NCBI RefSeq assembly: GCF_030530945.1
Contig: NZ_JAUMTZ010000002.1
Coordinates: 16,053 to 80,052, forward strand
From: Kocuria sp.
Lineage (GTDB): Bacteria; Actinomycetota; Actinomycetes; Actinomycetales; Micrococcaceae
Reading direction: 5' to 3'
Length of the DNA: 64,000 bases
The notes under the pieces were generated by a model. It did no database searches. It was not told where the DNA came from and was given only the letters and a program-made list of their open reading frames with translations. Numbering within the stretch: the first letter of the stretch is position 1; the number at the start of each line of letters is the position of its first letter. Below are positions 43,520 to 51,636 of this stretch, piece after piece. The translations under genes and the position numbers were made by a program.

Positions 43520-46500
43520 GCCCCGACCACCTCCACGGCCACCGACAGCTCGGGGGCCTCGACGAGCTCCAGCTCCCGGGTGAGGGTCTCCCCCTGCACG
43601 AGGTCCCGGTGCGCAGCCACGGCGGCGAGGGTCTCGGCGTCCGCCCGCAGCACCGTGCGGATCCGGTCCGAGACCACCAGCCCGGCCTCCTTGCGGGCCT
43701 GCTGGATCGCGCGGACCACGTCACGGGCCACACCCTCGGCGCGCAGCTCGTCCGTGAGCGCGGTGTCCAGCACCAGGAAGCCCCCGCCCGGCAGGACGGT
43801 GACGGCGCGCGCGGCGGACGCGGCGGCGTCGTCGACCACCGTGGCGAGCTCGTACTCGCCCTCCTGCAGGGCCACCCCGCCGGCGACGACGCCGCCGTCC
43901 GCCGCGAGCGACCAGTCGCCCGCCTTGGTGGCCCGGATGACCTGCTGGACCTGCTTGCCCAGGCGCGGGCCCGCCGCGCGGGCGTTGACCTTCAGCTCCT
44001 GGGAGATGCCGAAGTCCGCCGCGGAGACCTCGTCCGCGTCCTCGAGCGTGACCGACTTGAGGTTCAGCTCGTCCGCGACGATCTCCTGGAACGTGCCCTC
44101 CAGCGCGTGCGCGCCGGGCACGGCCACGGTCATCCCCGCGAGCGGCTGGCGCACCCGCAGCCCGTGGGCCTTGCGCAGCGCCGAGCCCGCGGAGCAGATG
44201 GCGCGCGTGCGCTCCATGGCTGCCACCAGCTCCTCGTCCCGCGGGAACAGGGAGGCGTCCGGCCAGTCCGTGAGGTGCACGGAGCGCCCGCCCGTGAGCC
44301 CCCGCCAGATCTCCTCGGTGACCAGCGGCAGCAGGGGCGCGGCCACGCGGCACAGCGTCTCCAGGCAGGTGTACAGCACGTCGAAGGCCTGGGTGTCCTC
44401 CTCGAAGAACCGTTCGCGGGAACGGCGCACGTACCAGTTGGTGAGGGTGTCCATGTAGCCGCGCAGCGCCTCGGCCGCGCCCCAGATGTCGTACTCGTCG
44501 AAGAGCCGCCTGGTCTCCGTAACCAGCGCGCCGGTGCGGGCCAGGATGTAGCGGTCCATCACGTGCTCGGCCTCGTGGCGCTCCCGCGCGCGGTAGCCAG
44601 CACCGCCGTCCGCGGCGTTCGTGTACAGGCCGAAGAAGTGGTAGACGTTCCACAGCGGCAGCAGCATCTGGCGCACGCCGTCCCGGATGCCCTCCTCCGT
44701 GACCACCAGGTTCCCGCCGCGCAGGATGGGCGAGGACATCAGGAACCAGCGCATGGCGTCCGAGCCGTCCCGGTCCAGGACCTCGTTGACGTCCGGGTAG
44801 TTGCGCAGGGACTTGGACATCTTCTGCCCGTCCGAACCCAGCACGATCCCGTGGGAGATCACGTTGCGGAACGCCGGGCGGTCGAACAGCGCGGTGGCCA
44901 GGATGTGCAGGGTGTAGAACCACCCGCGGGTCTGGCCGATGTACTCCACGATGAAGTCGCCCGGGTTGTGGGTCTCGAACCACTCCCGGTTCTCCATGGG
45001 GTAGTGCACCTGGGCGTAGGGCATGGACCCGGAGTCGAACCACACGTCCAGCACCTCGGGCACCCGGCGCATCACGGACCTCCCCGTGGGGTCGTCCGGG
45101 TTGGGGCGGGTCAGCTCGTCGATCCACGGCCGGTGCAGGTCCACCTCGCCGGCGGCGTTGCGGGGCAGCCGGCCGAAGTCCTGCTCCAGCTCGGCCAGGG
45201 ATCCGTAGACGTCGCGGCGCGGGTGGGCCGGGTCGCTGGACTCCCACACCGGGATGGGCGAGCCCCAGTAGCGGTTGCGGGAGATCGACCAGTCACGGGC
45301 GTTCTCCAGCCACTTGCCGAACTGGCCGTCCTTGACGTTGCCGGGGATCCAGTTGATCTGCTGGTTCAGCTCCACCATGCGGTCCTTGATGGCCGTCACG
45401 GAGACGAACCAGGAGGACACGGCCCGGTAGATCAGCGGGTTGCGGCAGCGCCAGCAGTGGGGGTAGGAGTGCTCGTAGGACGCCTCGCGCAGCAGCACGC
45501 CGCGGGCCCGCAGGTCCCGGACCACGGTGCGCGCCACCTCTTTGTCGAACACGTTGTGCCCGGTCAGCTCCGCGAGCGGAGCCCCCGCGGCCAGCGACTC
45601 GTCCGCGAACCAGTCGTAGAAGCGGCCGCCCTCGTCCACGGAGAGCACCACGGGGATGTCGTAGCGGGCGCACGTGATCTGGTCGTCCTCGCCGTACGCG
45701 GGCGCCTGGTGGACGATGCCCGTGCCGTCCGTGGTGGTCACGTAGTCCGCGACCAGCACCTGCCACGCCCGCTGCGTGCCGAAGCGCTCGGTGTCCAGGA
45801 GGTAGTCCCACAGCGGGGCGTAGCGGATGCCCTCCAGCTGCGCGCCCGTGTAGTGCGCGGTCACCGCCTGGGCCACCGCGGCCGCCGGGTCCTCGGCGTC
45901 CCCGTAGCCCAGGTCCTTCGCGTAGCCGCCGGCCAGCTCGGCGGCCACCAGGAACCGGCGGCCCGTGAGCTCCCCGGCGCCGGGCACGAGCACGTAGTCG
46001 ATCTCCGGCCCCACCGCGAGCGCCTCGTTGGTGGCCAGGGTCCAGGGCGTGGTGGTCCAGGCGATGGCCTCGGCACCGGCCAGCTCCGCCGCCACCTCGG
46101 GGTGGGTGGCCCAGGAGGTGTCCTCCGCGAGGCGGAAGGCCACGGTCACGGAGGTGTCCTGGCGCATCTTGTAGACGTCGTCGTCCATGCGCAGCTCGTG
46201 GTTGGACAGCGGCGTCTCGTCCTTCCAGCAGTACGGCAGCACCCGGTAGCCGGAGTAGACGAGGCCCTTGTCGTCCAGGGCCTTGAACGCGCCGATCACG
46301 GACTCCATGTACTCCGGGTTCAGCGTCTTGTAGTCGTTGTCGAAGTCCACCCAGCGGGCCTGGCGGGTGACGTAGTCCTGCCACTCGCCCGCGTACTTCA
46401 GCACGGAGGCGCGGCAGGCGTCGTTGAACGTGTCGATGCCCATGGCCTCGATGTCCTGCTTGTCGGTCATCCCGAGCTGCTTCATGGCCTCGAGCTCGGC

Positions 46501-46827
46501 CGGCAGGCCGTGGGTGTCCCACCCGAAGCGGCGCTCCACGCGGCGGCCCTGCTGGGTCTGGTAGCGGGCCACGAGGTCCTTGACGTAGCCCGTGAGCAGG
46601 TGGCCGTAGTGGGGCAGGCCGTTGGCGAAGGGCGGGCCGTCGTAGAACACGAACTCGTTGGAGCCGCGCTCGCCGCGCTCGCGCTGGTCGATGCTCGCCT
46701 GGAAGGTGTTGTCCCGCTTCCAGTACTCGAGGACGCGCTCCTCCACGGCGGGGAAGCGGGGGGCCGCGGGGACGCCGCGGGCCTGCGGGTCCGTGCTGGC
46801 CTGGGGGTACACGAAGGATTCGGACAC
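43516..46827 (-). CDS. ileS: Isoleucyl-tRNA synthetase (long, eukaryote-like type)
   Basis: IleS charges tRNA-Ile. The 1103-residue enzyme has the HIGH-type motif PHYGHLLTGYVKD near residue 75 and KMSKSLRNYPDV near residue 670. The CP1 editing domain lies between them, with TTPWTLATNEALAVGP. The long length and motifs such as RFGWDTHGLPAELEAMKQLGM place it with the eukaryote-like IleRS type found in mycobacteria, often associated with low mupirocin sensitivity; that property is inferred. The start is a GTG at 46827 with GGAG close by, part of the T-box-regulated sequestering hairpin. folC follows with a 4-bp overlap. Confidence 0.96.
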   Translation of the reverse strand: MSESFVYPQASTDPQARGVPAAPRFPAVEERVLEYWKRDNTFQASIDQRERGERGSNEFVFYDGPPFANGLPHYGHLLTGYVKDLVARYQTQQGRRVERRFGWDTHGLPAELEAMKQLGMTDKQDIEAMGIDTFNDACRASVLKYAGEWQDYVTRQARWVDFDNDYKTLNPEYMESVIGAFKALDDKGLVYSGYRVLPYCWKDETPLSNHELRMDDDVYKMRQDTSVTVAFRLAEDTSWATHPEVAAELAGAEAIAWTTTPWTLATNEALAVGPEIDYVLVPGAGELTGRRFLVAAELAGGYAKDLGYGDAEDPAAAVAQAVTAHYTGAQLEGIRYAPLWDYLLDTERFGTQRAWQVLVADYVTTTDGTGIVHQAPAYGEDDQITCARYDIPVVLSVDEGGRFYDWFADESLAAGAPLAELTGHNVFDKEVARTVVRDLRARGVLLREASYEHSYPHCWRCRNPLIYRAVSSWFVSVTAIKDRMVELNQQINWIPGNVKDGQFGKWLENARDWSISRNRYWGSPIPVWESSDPAHPRRDVYGSLAELEQDFGRLPRNAAGEVDLHRPWIDELTRPNPDDPTGRSVMRRVPEVLDVWFDSGSMPYAQVHYPMENREWFETHNPGDFIVEYIGQTRGWFYTLHILATALFDRPAFRNVISHGIVLGSDGQKMSKSLRNYPDVNEVLDRDGSDAMRWFLMSSPILRGGNLVVTEEGIRDGVRQMLLPLWNVYHFFGLYTNAADGGAGYRARERHEAEHVMDRYILARTGALVTETRRLFDEYDIWGAAEALRGYMDTLTNWYVRRSRERFFEEDTQAFDVLYTCLETLCRVAAPLLPLVTEEIWRGLTGGRSVHLTDWPDASLFPRDEELVAAMERTRAICSAGSALRKAHGLRVRQPLAGMTVAVPGAHALEGTFQEIVADELNLKSVTLEDADEVSAADFGISQELKVNARAAGPRLGKQVQQVIRATKAGDWSLAADGGVVAGGVALQEGEYELATVVDDAAASAARAVTVLPGGGFLVLDTALTDELRAEGVARDVVRAIQQARKEAGLVVSDRIRTVLRADAETLAAVAAHRDLVQGETLTRELELVEAPELSVAVEVVGA

Positions 46828-46834
46828 GGTGCTC

Positions 46835-47060
46835 CATCCTGAGGGGTCGGTCGTTCAGGATGCGAGGACGCTCGGGTGTGCCGGGCACACCGGTGGCGCG
46901 GTACCACCTCGCTTGTCCGCCGCGCCGCCGGGGATGCCGACGACGCCGCGAGCCGCTCGTTGGGGGCTGTCACGGGCCCGAGTCGTCCGGTTCTACTGAG
47001 ACCCCTGGGGTCCGTTCTTCCGGAGGGGCTCCCCGGTGATGGCCGGATCGACACCCGTGC
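46835..47060 (-). promoter_or_regulatory. T-box riboswitch of ileS with SD-sequestering hairpin
   Basis: On the minus strand CGAGGTGGTACCGCG (46911-46897) is the T-box motif; its TGGT can pair with the ACCA end of tRNA-Ile (discriminator A). Downstream, CATCCTGA (46862-46855) pairs with TCAGGATG (46842-46835), hiding the ribosome binding site AGGATGGAG. This matches the translational T-boxes known for actinobacterial ileS. The ATC at 47040-47038, inside CCGGCCATCACCGG, is a candidate specifier codon, which I hold loosely; the 5' limit is approximate. Confidence 0.88.
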
Positions 47061-47174
47061 GCGCGGGGCGCACCCGCCCATGGTACCGCGCGCGGCGGCG
47101 TCGTCCGCAGGTCCGTTACGAGGTGCGCCTGGTGACTGTGAGAAGTGGCCACCGGGAGCCCTCAGGGCGGGTGA

Positions 47175-47543
47175 TCAGGCGCGGGGCCGGAGAAGAACGC
47201 GGCCGTCCACCACGCGCACCGGGTGGACAGGCAGCGTGTACTCGCCGCCCGCCACGCACTCGCCCGTGGCGAGGTCGTAGGTCTCCTTGTAGAGGGGTGA
47301 GGCCACGGTGTGGCGATCTCCCTGGCGGCCCACGATCCCCCGGGCGATCACAAGCGCGCCGGAACGGGGGTCCCGGTGGTCCGTGACGAACACGTGGTCG
47401 TCGTTGGTGCGGAACACGGCGTACTCGTGGCCCCCCAAGATCGCGGCCTCCCCCCAGTTGGCCTCCAGGTCCTGGAGGGCGCACACGTCCACCCACTCCT
47501 GCTCCGACCGCGCGGACGGGCCCTGCGGGCTGTCGTGGTCCAT
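47175..47543 (-). CDS. nirD: Assimilatory nitrite reductase small subunit
   Basis: NirD is the Rieske-like small subunit of NADH-dependent nitrite reductase. The 122-residue protein has the family blocks EWVDVCALQDLEANWGEAA and HTVASPLYKETYDLATGECV. As usual in NirD, it lacks the CxH pairs of true Rieske clusters. The ATG at 47543 has GGGAGG 6-8 nt upstream. It is divergent from nirB rather than downstream of it, with 119 bp between the starts. Confidence 0.93.
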   Translation of the reverse strand: MDHDSPQGPSARSEQEWVDVCALQDLEANWGEAAILGGHEYAVFRTNDDHVFVTDHRDPRSGALVIARGIVGRQGDRHTVASPLYKETYDLATGECVAGGEYTLPVHPVRVVDGRVLLRPRA

Positions 47544-47611
47544 GGAAAACCTCCCACCGCGCCGCGGGGGCGCCGGAATATTTCGCATTGTCGGCGCTAA
47601 TATAGCAGTGT

Positions 47612-47634
47612 CCCCGCTCACCTCGGGAGCGGGG
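47612..47634. promoter_or_regulatory. Inverted repeat in the nirB-nirD divergent promoter region
   Basis: CCCCGCTC and GAGCGGGG form 8-bp arms around 7 nt, 29 nt before nirB. The AT-rich GCTAATATAGC just upstream is itself palindromic-looking and may be part of a promoter or operator. No clear GlnR or NsrR site could be assigned. Confidence 0.4.
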
Positions 47635-47662
47635 CGCCCACCCACTGCCGGACGGAGACACC

Positions 47663-50314
47663 ATGACGCAGCTCCCCGCTCACACACCCGGCCCCCGGGC
47701 CCGGTCCATCCTGGTGCTGGGAGGTGGGCCCGCGGCGTTCCGCCTGGTCCGCGCCCTGCTCCAGCGGCCCGCCTTCGAGGACCGGGTCACCGTGCTGATG
47801 GACGAGACCCACGCGCCCTACGACCGTGTGGCCCTCGAGCAGCTCTTCGCGGACCCGCAGCGGGACCTCACCCTCGGGGACGGCTCCCTGTGGGAGGACC
47901 CGCGCGTGCGGCTGCTCACCGGCACGCGCGCCGTGCACCTGGACCGGCAGAGCCGCACCGTGACCGACGACCGCGGCGAGGAGCACCCCTACGACGAGCT
48001 GGTCCTCGCCACCGGGTCCCGCGCCGCCGTGATTCCCATTCCCGGCTCGGACCACACCCACGTGTTCCGCGGGGTGGACGACGTGCGGACCATGGTGGCG
48101 GAGGTGGAGCGGCTCACCACGCAGCTGGGCAGGGCGCCCCGCGCCGTGGTGGTGGGCGGCGGACTGCTGGGTCTGGAGGCGGCCCAGGGGCTGCAGCACG
48201 TGGGCGCCGAGCCCACCATCCTGGACGTGGCCCCGTGGCTGCTGTCCGTGGAGCTGGACGAGGCCGGTGGCCACGCCGTGAACGAGGCGATCCGCGGCAC
48301 CGGGATCGGCGTGGAGTGCGGGGCGTTCATCTCCTCCGTGAATCTGGACGCCGAGAGCCGCGTGGTCTCCGTGTCCCTCGCACAGTCCCTCGGGGACGAG
48401 TCCCACACCCGCAGCCTGGACGCCGACATGGTGGTGATGGCCGCGGGCATCCGCCCGAACGACGAGCTCGCCGCGGCGGCCGGCCTGGAACGGGGCCCGC
48501 GCGGCGGCGTCCTGGTGGACGAGCACTGCCGCACCGCCGACCCCCACGTGTGGGCCATCGGCGAGGTGGCCTGCATCCTGGGCCGCACCTGGGGCCTCGT
48601 GGCGCCCGCGAACGCCATGGCCGAGGCCACGGCCGAGAACCTCACGGGCGGGGACACCGCCGTCGCCGACTTCGACGTGGCCACCAAGCTGAAGTTCGCC
48701 GGGCTGGAGGTGGCCGGCTTCGGGGACCGGCGCGGCGAGACCCCGGGCTGCCTGGAGGTGCTCTACGCGGACCCCGCGCGCGGGATGTACCAGAAGGTCG
48801 TGGTGTCCAAGGACGCCACCACCCTGCTGGGCGGCGTGTTCGTGGGGGACGCCTCCCCCTTCGACTCGCTGCGCCCCCTGCTGGGCCGGGAGCTGCCCGC
48901 CGAGCCCGGCGCGTACCTCTCCGCCGCGGGCGGCGACGGGGTGCCCGACACCGAGCTGCCGGACGACGCCGTGCTGTGCTCCTGCAACAACGTGGACTTC
49001 GGCACCGTGCGCGCCGCCGTGGACGCGGGCAGCCGGGACGTGGCGTCCCTCAAGACGTGCACCAGCGCCGGCACCCAGTGCGGCTCCTGCGTGCCCATGC
49101 TGGAGAAGACCCTCAAGCAGCGCATGGCCGCCCTGGGACTGTCCGTGTCCAAGGCCCTCTGCGAGCACTTCGAGATGTCCCGGCCCGAACTCTACGAAGC
49201 CGTGCGCGGCGCGGGGCTCGAGGACTTCGAGTCCGTCCTGGCCCGCTTCGGCACCGGCGCGGACGGCTGCGCCCTGTGCAAGCCCACCGTGGCGTCCATC
49301 CTGCACTCCCAGGTCCACGCCTACTCGCTGGACGGCGGGCGCGGCACCCTGCAGGACACCAACGACCGCAACATGGCCAACATGCAGAAGGACGGCACGT
49401 ACTCCGTGATCCCCCGCATCCCCGGGGGCGAGATCACGCCCCACAAGCTCGGCGTCCTGGCCGCCGTGGGCGAGAAGTACGGGCTCTACACCAAGATCAC
49501 CGGCGCCCAGCGCATCGGCCTCTACGGTGCACGCCTCGAGCAGCTGCCCGAGATCTGGCGCGAGCTCGTGGCCGCCGGCTTCGAGTCCGGCTCCGCCTAC
49601 GGCAAGGCCCTGCGCAACGTGAAGTCCTGCATCGGCAGCTCCTGGTGCCGCTTCGGCGTGCAGGACTCCGTGGCGCTCGCCGTGGACATGGAGAACCGCT
49701 ACCGCGGACTGCGCTCCCCCCACAAGTTCAAGTTCGGGGTCTCCGGCTGCAGCCGCGAGTGCGCGGAGGCGCAGGGCAAGGATGTTGGCGTGATCGCCAC
49801 CAGCAACGGTTGGAACCTCTTCCTGGGCGGCAACGGGGGCTCCAACCCCGCCCACGGGCGGCTGTTCGCCAAGGACCTCACCCGCGAGGAGGTCTTCCGC
49901 TACGTGGACCGCTACCTCATGTACTACATCCGCACGGCGGACAGGCTGCAGCGCACCGCCCGCTGGTTCGAGGACCTGGACGAGACCTACGGGGACGGCA
50001 TGCAGCACGTGCGCAGCGTGATCGTGGACGACTCCCTGGGCATCTGCGCGGACCTGGAGGCGGAGGTGGCCCGGCACCTGGACGCCTACGAGGACGAGTG
50101 GGCGGCCACGCTCGCGGACCCGGAGCGGATGCGCCGCTTCCGGGCGTTCGTGAACGAGCCACAGGGCGCTCCCGCGGACCTCGACGCCCGCATGTACGTG
50201 CTGGAGCGCGAGCAGATCCGCCCGGCCACCCAGGACGAGATCGCCGACTCCGAGGCCGGGCGGGGCCACCGGGTGCTGGTCTCCGGGGCGCGGATCCCCG
50301 TGGGCCGCCCCTGA
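47663..50314 (+). CDS. nirB: Assimilatory nitrite reductase large subunit (NADH-dependent)
   Basis: NirB reduces nitrite to ammonia using NADH, FAD, an iron-sulfur cluster and siroheme. The 883-residue protein has an N-terminal FAD fold (ILVLGGGPAAFRLVRALL), an NAD fold (VVVGGGLLGLEAAQGL) and a BFD-like [2Fe-2S] domain (CSCNNVDFG, CTSAGTQCGSC). Its C-terminal sulfite/nitrite reductase region has KSCIGSSWCRFGVQD and GVSGCSRECAEA, providing the four cysteines for [4Fe-4S]-siroheme. GGAG lies 5 nt before the ATG. The siroheme synthase gene downstream (reverse strand) supplies its cofactor. Confidence 0.97.
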   Translation: MTQLPAHTPGPRARSILVLGGGPAAFRLVRALLQRPAFEDRVTVLMDETHAPYDRVALEQLFADPQRDLTLGDGSLWEDPRVRLLTGTRAVHLDRQSRTVTDDRGEEHPYDELVLATGSRAAVIPIPGSDHTHVFRGVDDVRTMVAEVERLTTQLGRAPRAVVVGGGLLGLEAAQGLQHVGAEPTILDVAPWLLSVELDEAGGHAVNEAIRGTGIGVECGAFISSVNLDAESRVVSVSLAQSLGDESHTRSLDADMVVMAAGIRPNDELAAAAGLERGPRGGVLVDEHCRTADPHVWAIGEVACILGRTWGLVAPANAMAEATAENLTGGDTAVADFDVATKLKFAGLEVAGFGDRRGETPGCLEVLYADPARGMYQKVVVSKDATTLLGGVFVGDASPFDSLRPLLGRELPAEPGAYLSAAGGDGVPDTELPDDAVLCSCNNVDFGTVRAAVDAGSRDVASLKTCTSAGTQCGSCVPMLEKTLKQRMAALGLSVSKALCEHFEMSRPELYEAVRGAGLEDFESVLARFGTGADGCALCKPTVASILHSQVHAYSLDGGRGTLQDTNDRNMANMQKDGTYSVIPRIPGGEITPHKLGVLAAVGEKYGLYTKITGAQRIGLYGARLEQLPEIWRELVAAGFESGSAYGKALRNVKSCIGSSWCRFGVQDSVALAVDMENRYRGLRSPHKFKFGVSGCSRECAEAQGKDVGVIATSNGWNLFLGGNGGSNPAHGRLFAKDLTREEVFRYVDRYLMYYIRTADRLQRTARWFEDLDETYGDGMQHVRSVIVDDSLGICADLEAEVARHLDAYEDEWAATLADPERMRRFRAFVNEPQGAPADLDARMYVLEREQIRPATQDEIADSEAGRGHRVLVSGARIPVGRP

Positions 50315-50478
50315 GGAACAGTGTCGAAGCGCTGGGGCCGTAGGTGCGTGACGGCGTCAGCCCCGGGCCGGGTTGCGGGATCATGGACAAGACGGCCATA
50401 TTCACCCCGCCCATGCTTCTGAACTGCAGAATTAAAGACAACGCCAGGTAATTTCGCACAAACCCCGCGTCGACTGCA

Positions 50479-50811
50479 TCAAACCAGGTACGAGGTGATT
50501 AACCAAAATATTTCACCGAGCCCGGTGACTGCCACACATAATAGAGTCAGCTGGTTCGCGAATAAAACATCTTTGTCGATGTCTTTTTTGCTCATAGTGC
50601 CGCTGGTTATAGTTTTGGCGTACATGCGCATCTGCTTTTCACCGAAGCGCCCTGAGCGCCCCAAATAAAATGCTACCAGCAACATGAGACACCAGATCCC
50701 CAGGAGCAGACCACCCTCGGAATTAACGTCATCCCCAGCGAGTACAGAGGCCGTGCCAATCGTAACTATTAGCGTCAGGCCAATGGCGGAAAGAGTTGCC
50801 GGCCGTTTCAC
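50479..50811 (-). CDS. Small three-helix membrane protein in the AT-rich island
   Basis: I do not recognise this 110-residue protein. It has three hydrophobic segments: about 8-28 (SAIGLTLIVTIGTASVLAG), 34-53 (GLLLGIWCLMLLVAFYLG) and 85-109. A charged loop lies between the second and third (RSGRFGEKQMRMYAK, SKKDIDKD). The start is a GTG at 50811 with CGGAG 6 nt upstream. Codon use is less GC-biased than in neighbouring genes. Immunity or stress-type small membrane proteins look like this, but nothing specific supports that. Confidence 0.65.
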   Translation of the reverse strand: MKRPATLSAIGLTLIVTIGTASVLAGDDVNSEGGLLLGIWCLMLLVAFYLGRSGRFGEKQMRMYAKTITSGTMSKKDIDKDVLFANQLTLLCVAVTGLGEIFWLITSYLV

Positions 50812-50970
50812 TGAATCTCCGATCTGCGCAACATCCCGCGCGTATAAATATTTAAAAACATCCCACGACCTGGCACACGGTCGACCGGGCGCCAGGTATG
50901 AGCCTTTTCACCATCAGGACGAAGCTACCGGACGTTCTGCACAATAAAGACGTTTCGGCGTTCTTGGCAG

Positions 50971-51147
50971 CTACAAGCTGCCGGTTTGGTCTTTCTTTTC
51001 AAACAGGTAGGACGCCACCGCGGCGACAATAACAAAGATGGCCAGCGCAATGACCCAGAACGGCGCGTGGGCAGCAATTGCCCACACTGTCAAAAATATT
51101 CCAAAGAGCGCTTTTGAAATAGCAGAATATACAGTTCTTCTTCTCAT
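50971..51147 (-). CDS. 58-residue two-helix membrane peptide
   Basis: The translation starts MRRRTVYSAISKALFG, has two hydrophobic helices (about residues 13-27 and 29-48) and ends LFEKKDQTGSL. GGAAGG lies 7 nt before the ATG at 51147, a convincing ribosome binding site. The ATG overlaps the stop of a 27-residue reading frame by ATGA. No family is recognised. Positive charges at the N-terminus put the termini inside. Candidate roles include toxin, bacteriocin-like peptide or membrane stress protein, all speculative. Confidence 0.6.
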   Translation of the reverse strand: MRRRTVYSAISKALFGIFLTVWAIAAHAPFWVIALAIFVIVAAVASYLFEKKDQTGSL

Positions 51148-51227
51148 GCCGTCACCTTCCGGTCGTCATTATTTTTCCAGGAATCCCCTGTAGTGAAAAT
51201 CGTAATTGCGGTTTTTCCTCCGCCCAT
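51144..51227 (-). CDS. 27-residue peptide coupled to the 58-residue membrane peptide
   Basis: The frame reads MGGGKTAITIFTTGDSWKNN and ends KVTA. Its stop overlaps the next start by ATGA, the coupling pattern used by real genes in this genome. The upstream AGG is weak and close. It could be a leader peptide, a precursor peptide or chance. Confidence 0.3.
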   Translation of the reverse strand: MGGGKTAITIFTTGDSWKNNDDRKVTA

Positions 51228-51386
51228 TGGGGCCTGATCTAGCCCTCATCTCAGCGGGTAGTCATAGTATTCACACCGTCACACTTCCTGACCTTGGCTA
51301 CGGTATGGGCGGCTCGCCCAGAATCGGTGAAGACCACGGCTGTCGCCCCAAGCCCGTCAATCCGTTTGGTTTGGTGACCGACCACA

Positions 51387-51479
51387 TCACAGGCGAGGGG
51401 TGAAGCCGGAATCCAATCCGTGCATGACTGCCGGGCTGCGGAGGATCCAGGGGACAGCGCCGTAAAACTGCTCGGACAT
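51387..51479 (-). CDS. Possible 30-residue peptide
   Basis: An ATG at 51479 with GGGAG about 5 nt upstream opens a frame starting MSEQFYGAVPWILRSPAVMH and ending SGFTPRL. It lies at the proximal end of the same minus-strand run as the other small genes. An overlapping longer frame from an ATG at 51564 (about 88 residues, MTQTIFLLLGRVFQGYSQLT) competes with it, and neither has a recognised family. Confidence 0.25.
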   Translation of the reverse strand: MSEQFYGAVPWILRSPAVMHGLDSGFTPRL

Positions 51480-51636
51480 GGGGGCTCCCGTCATTGAAAG
51501 CAGCAGTGAGCTGAGAGTAGCCCTGGAAAACCCTCCCCAACAGTAGAAATATGGTCTGAGTCATAAAAATTTTTCGTGTCCCGTCACCACGGGGCGGCAC
51601 CCGCCGCCCCCGCCCACCGTCGCCCGCTCCCGCGCC

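Larger units (their letters stand above)
50380..51600. other. AT-richer island between nirB and the siroheme synthase gene
   Basis: This stretch of about 1.2 kb is visibly AT-richer than everything around it, with runs such as AAATATTTAAAAAC and CATAAAAATTTTTCG. It splits two functionally linked nitrite genes. It carries only very small genes, all on the minus strand (separate entries). I found no transposase, integrase, terminal inverted repeats or obvious direct repeats at its edges. Foreign origin is inferred from composition. Confidence 0.7.

Noticed and set aside
49917..50459. A 180-codon minus-strand frame starting MRNYLALSLILQF
   Set aside because: Mostly antisense to the conserved C-terminus of nirB, and its later part is Arg/Pro/Gly low complexity.
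51298..51600. A 100-codon minus-strand frame in the AT-rich island
   Set aside because: No good ribosome binding site or family, and composition of the second half (Pro/Gly/Ser-rich) looks non-coding; only the smaller frames are listed, at low confidence.
50380..51600. Insertion sequence or integrative element in the AT-rich island
   Set aside because: No transposase or integrase, no terminal inverted repeats and no target duplication could be found by eye.
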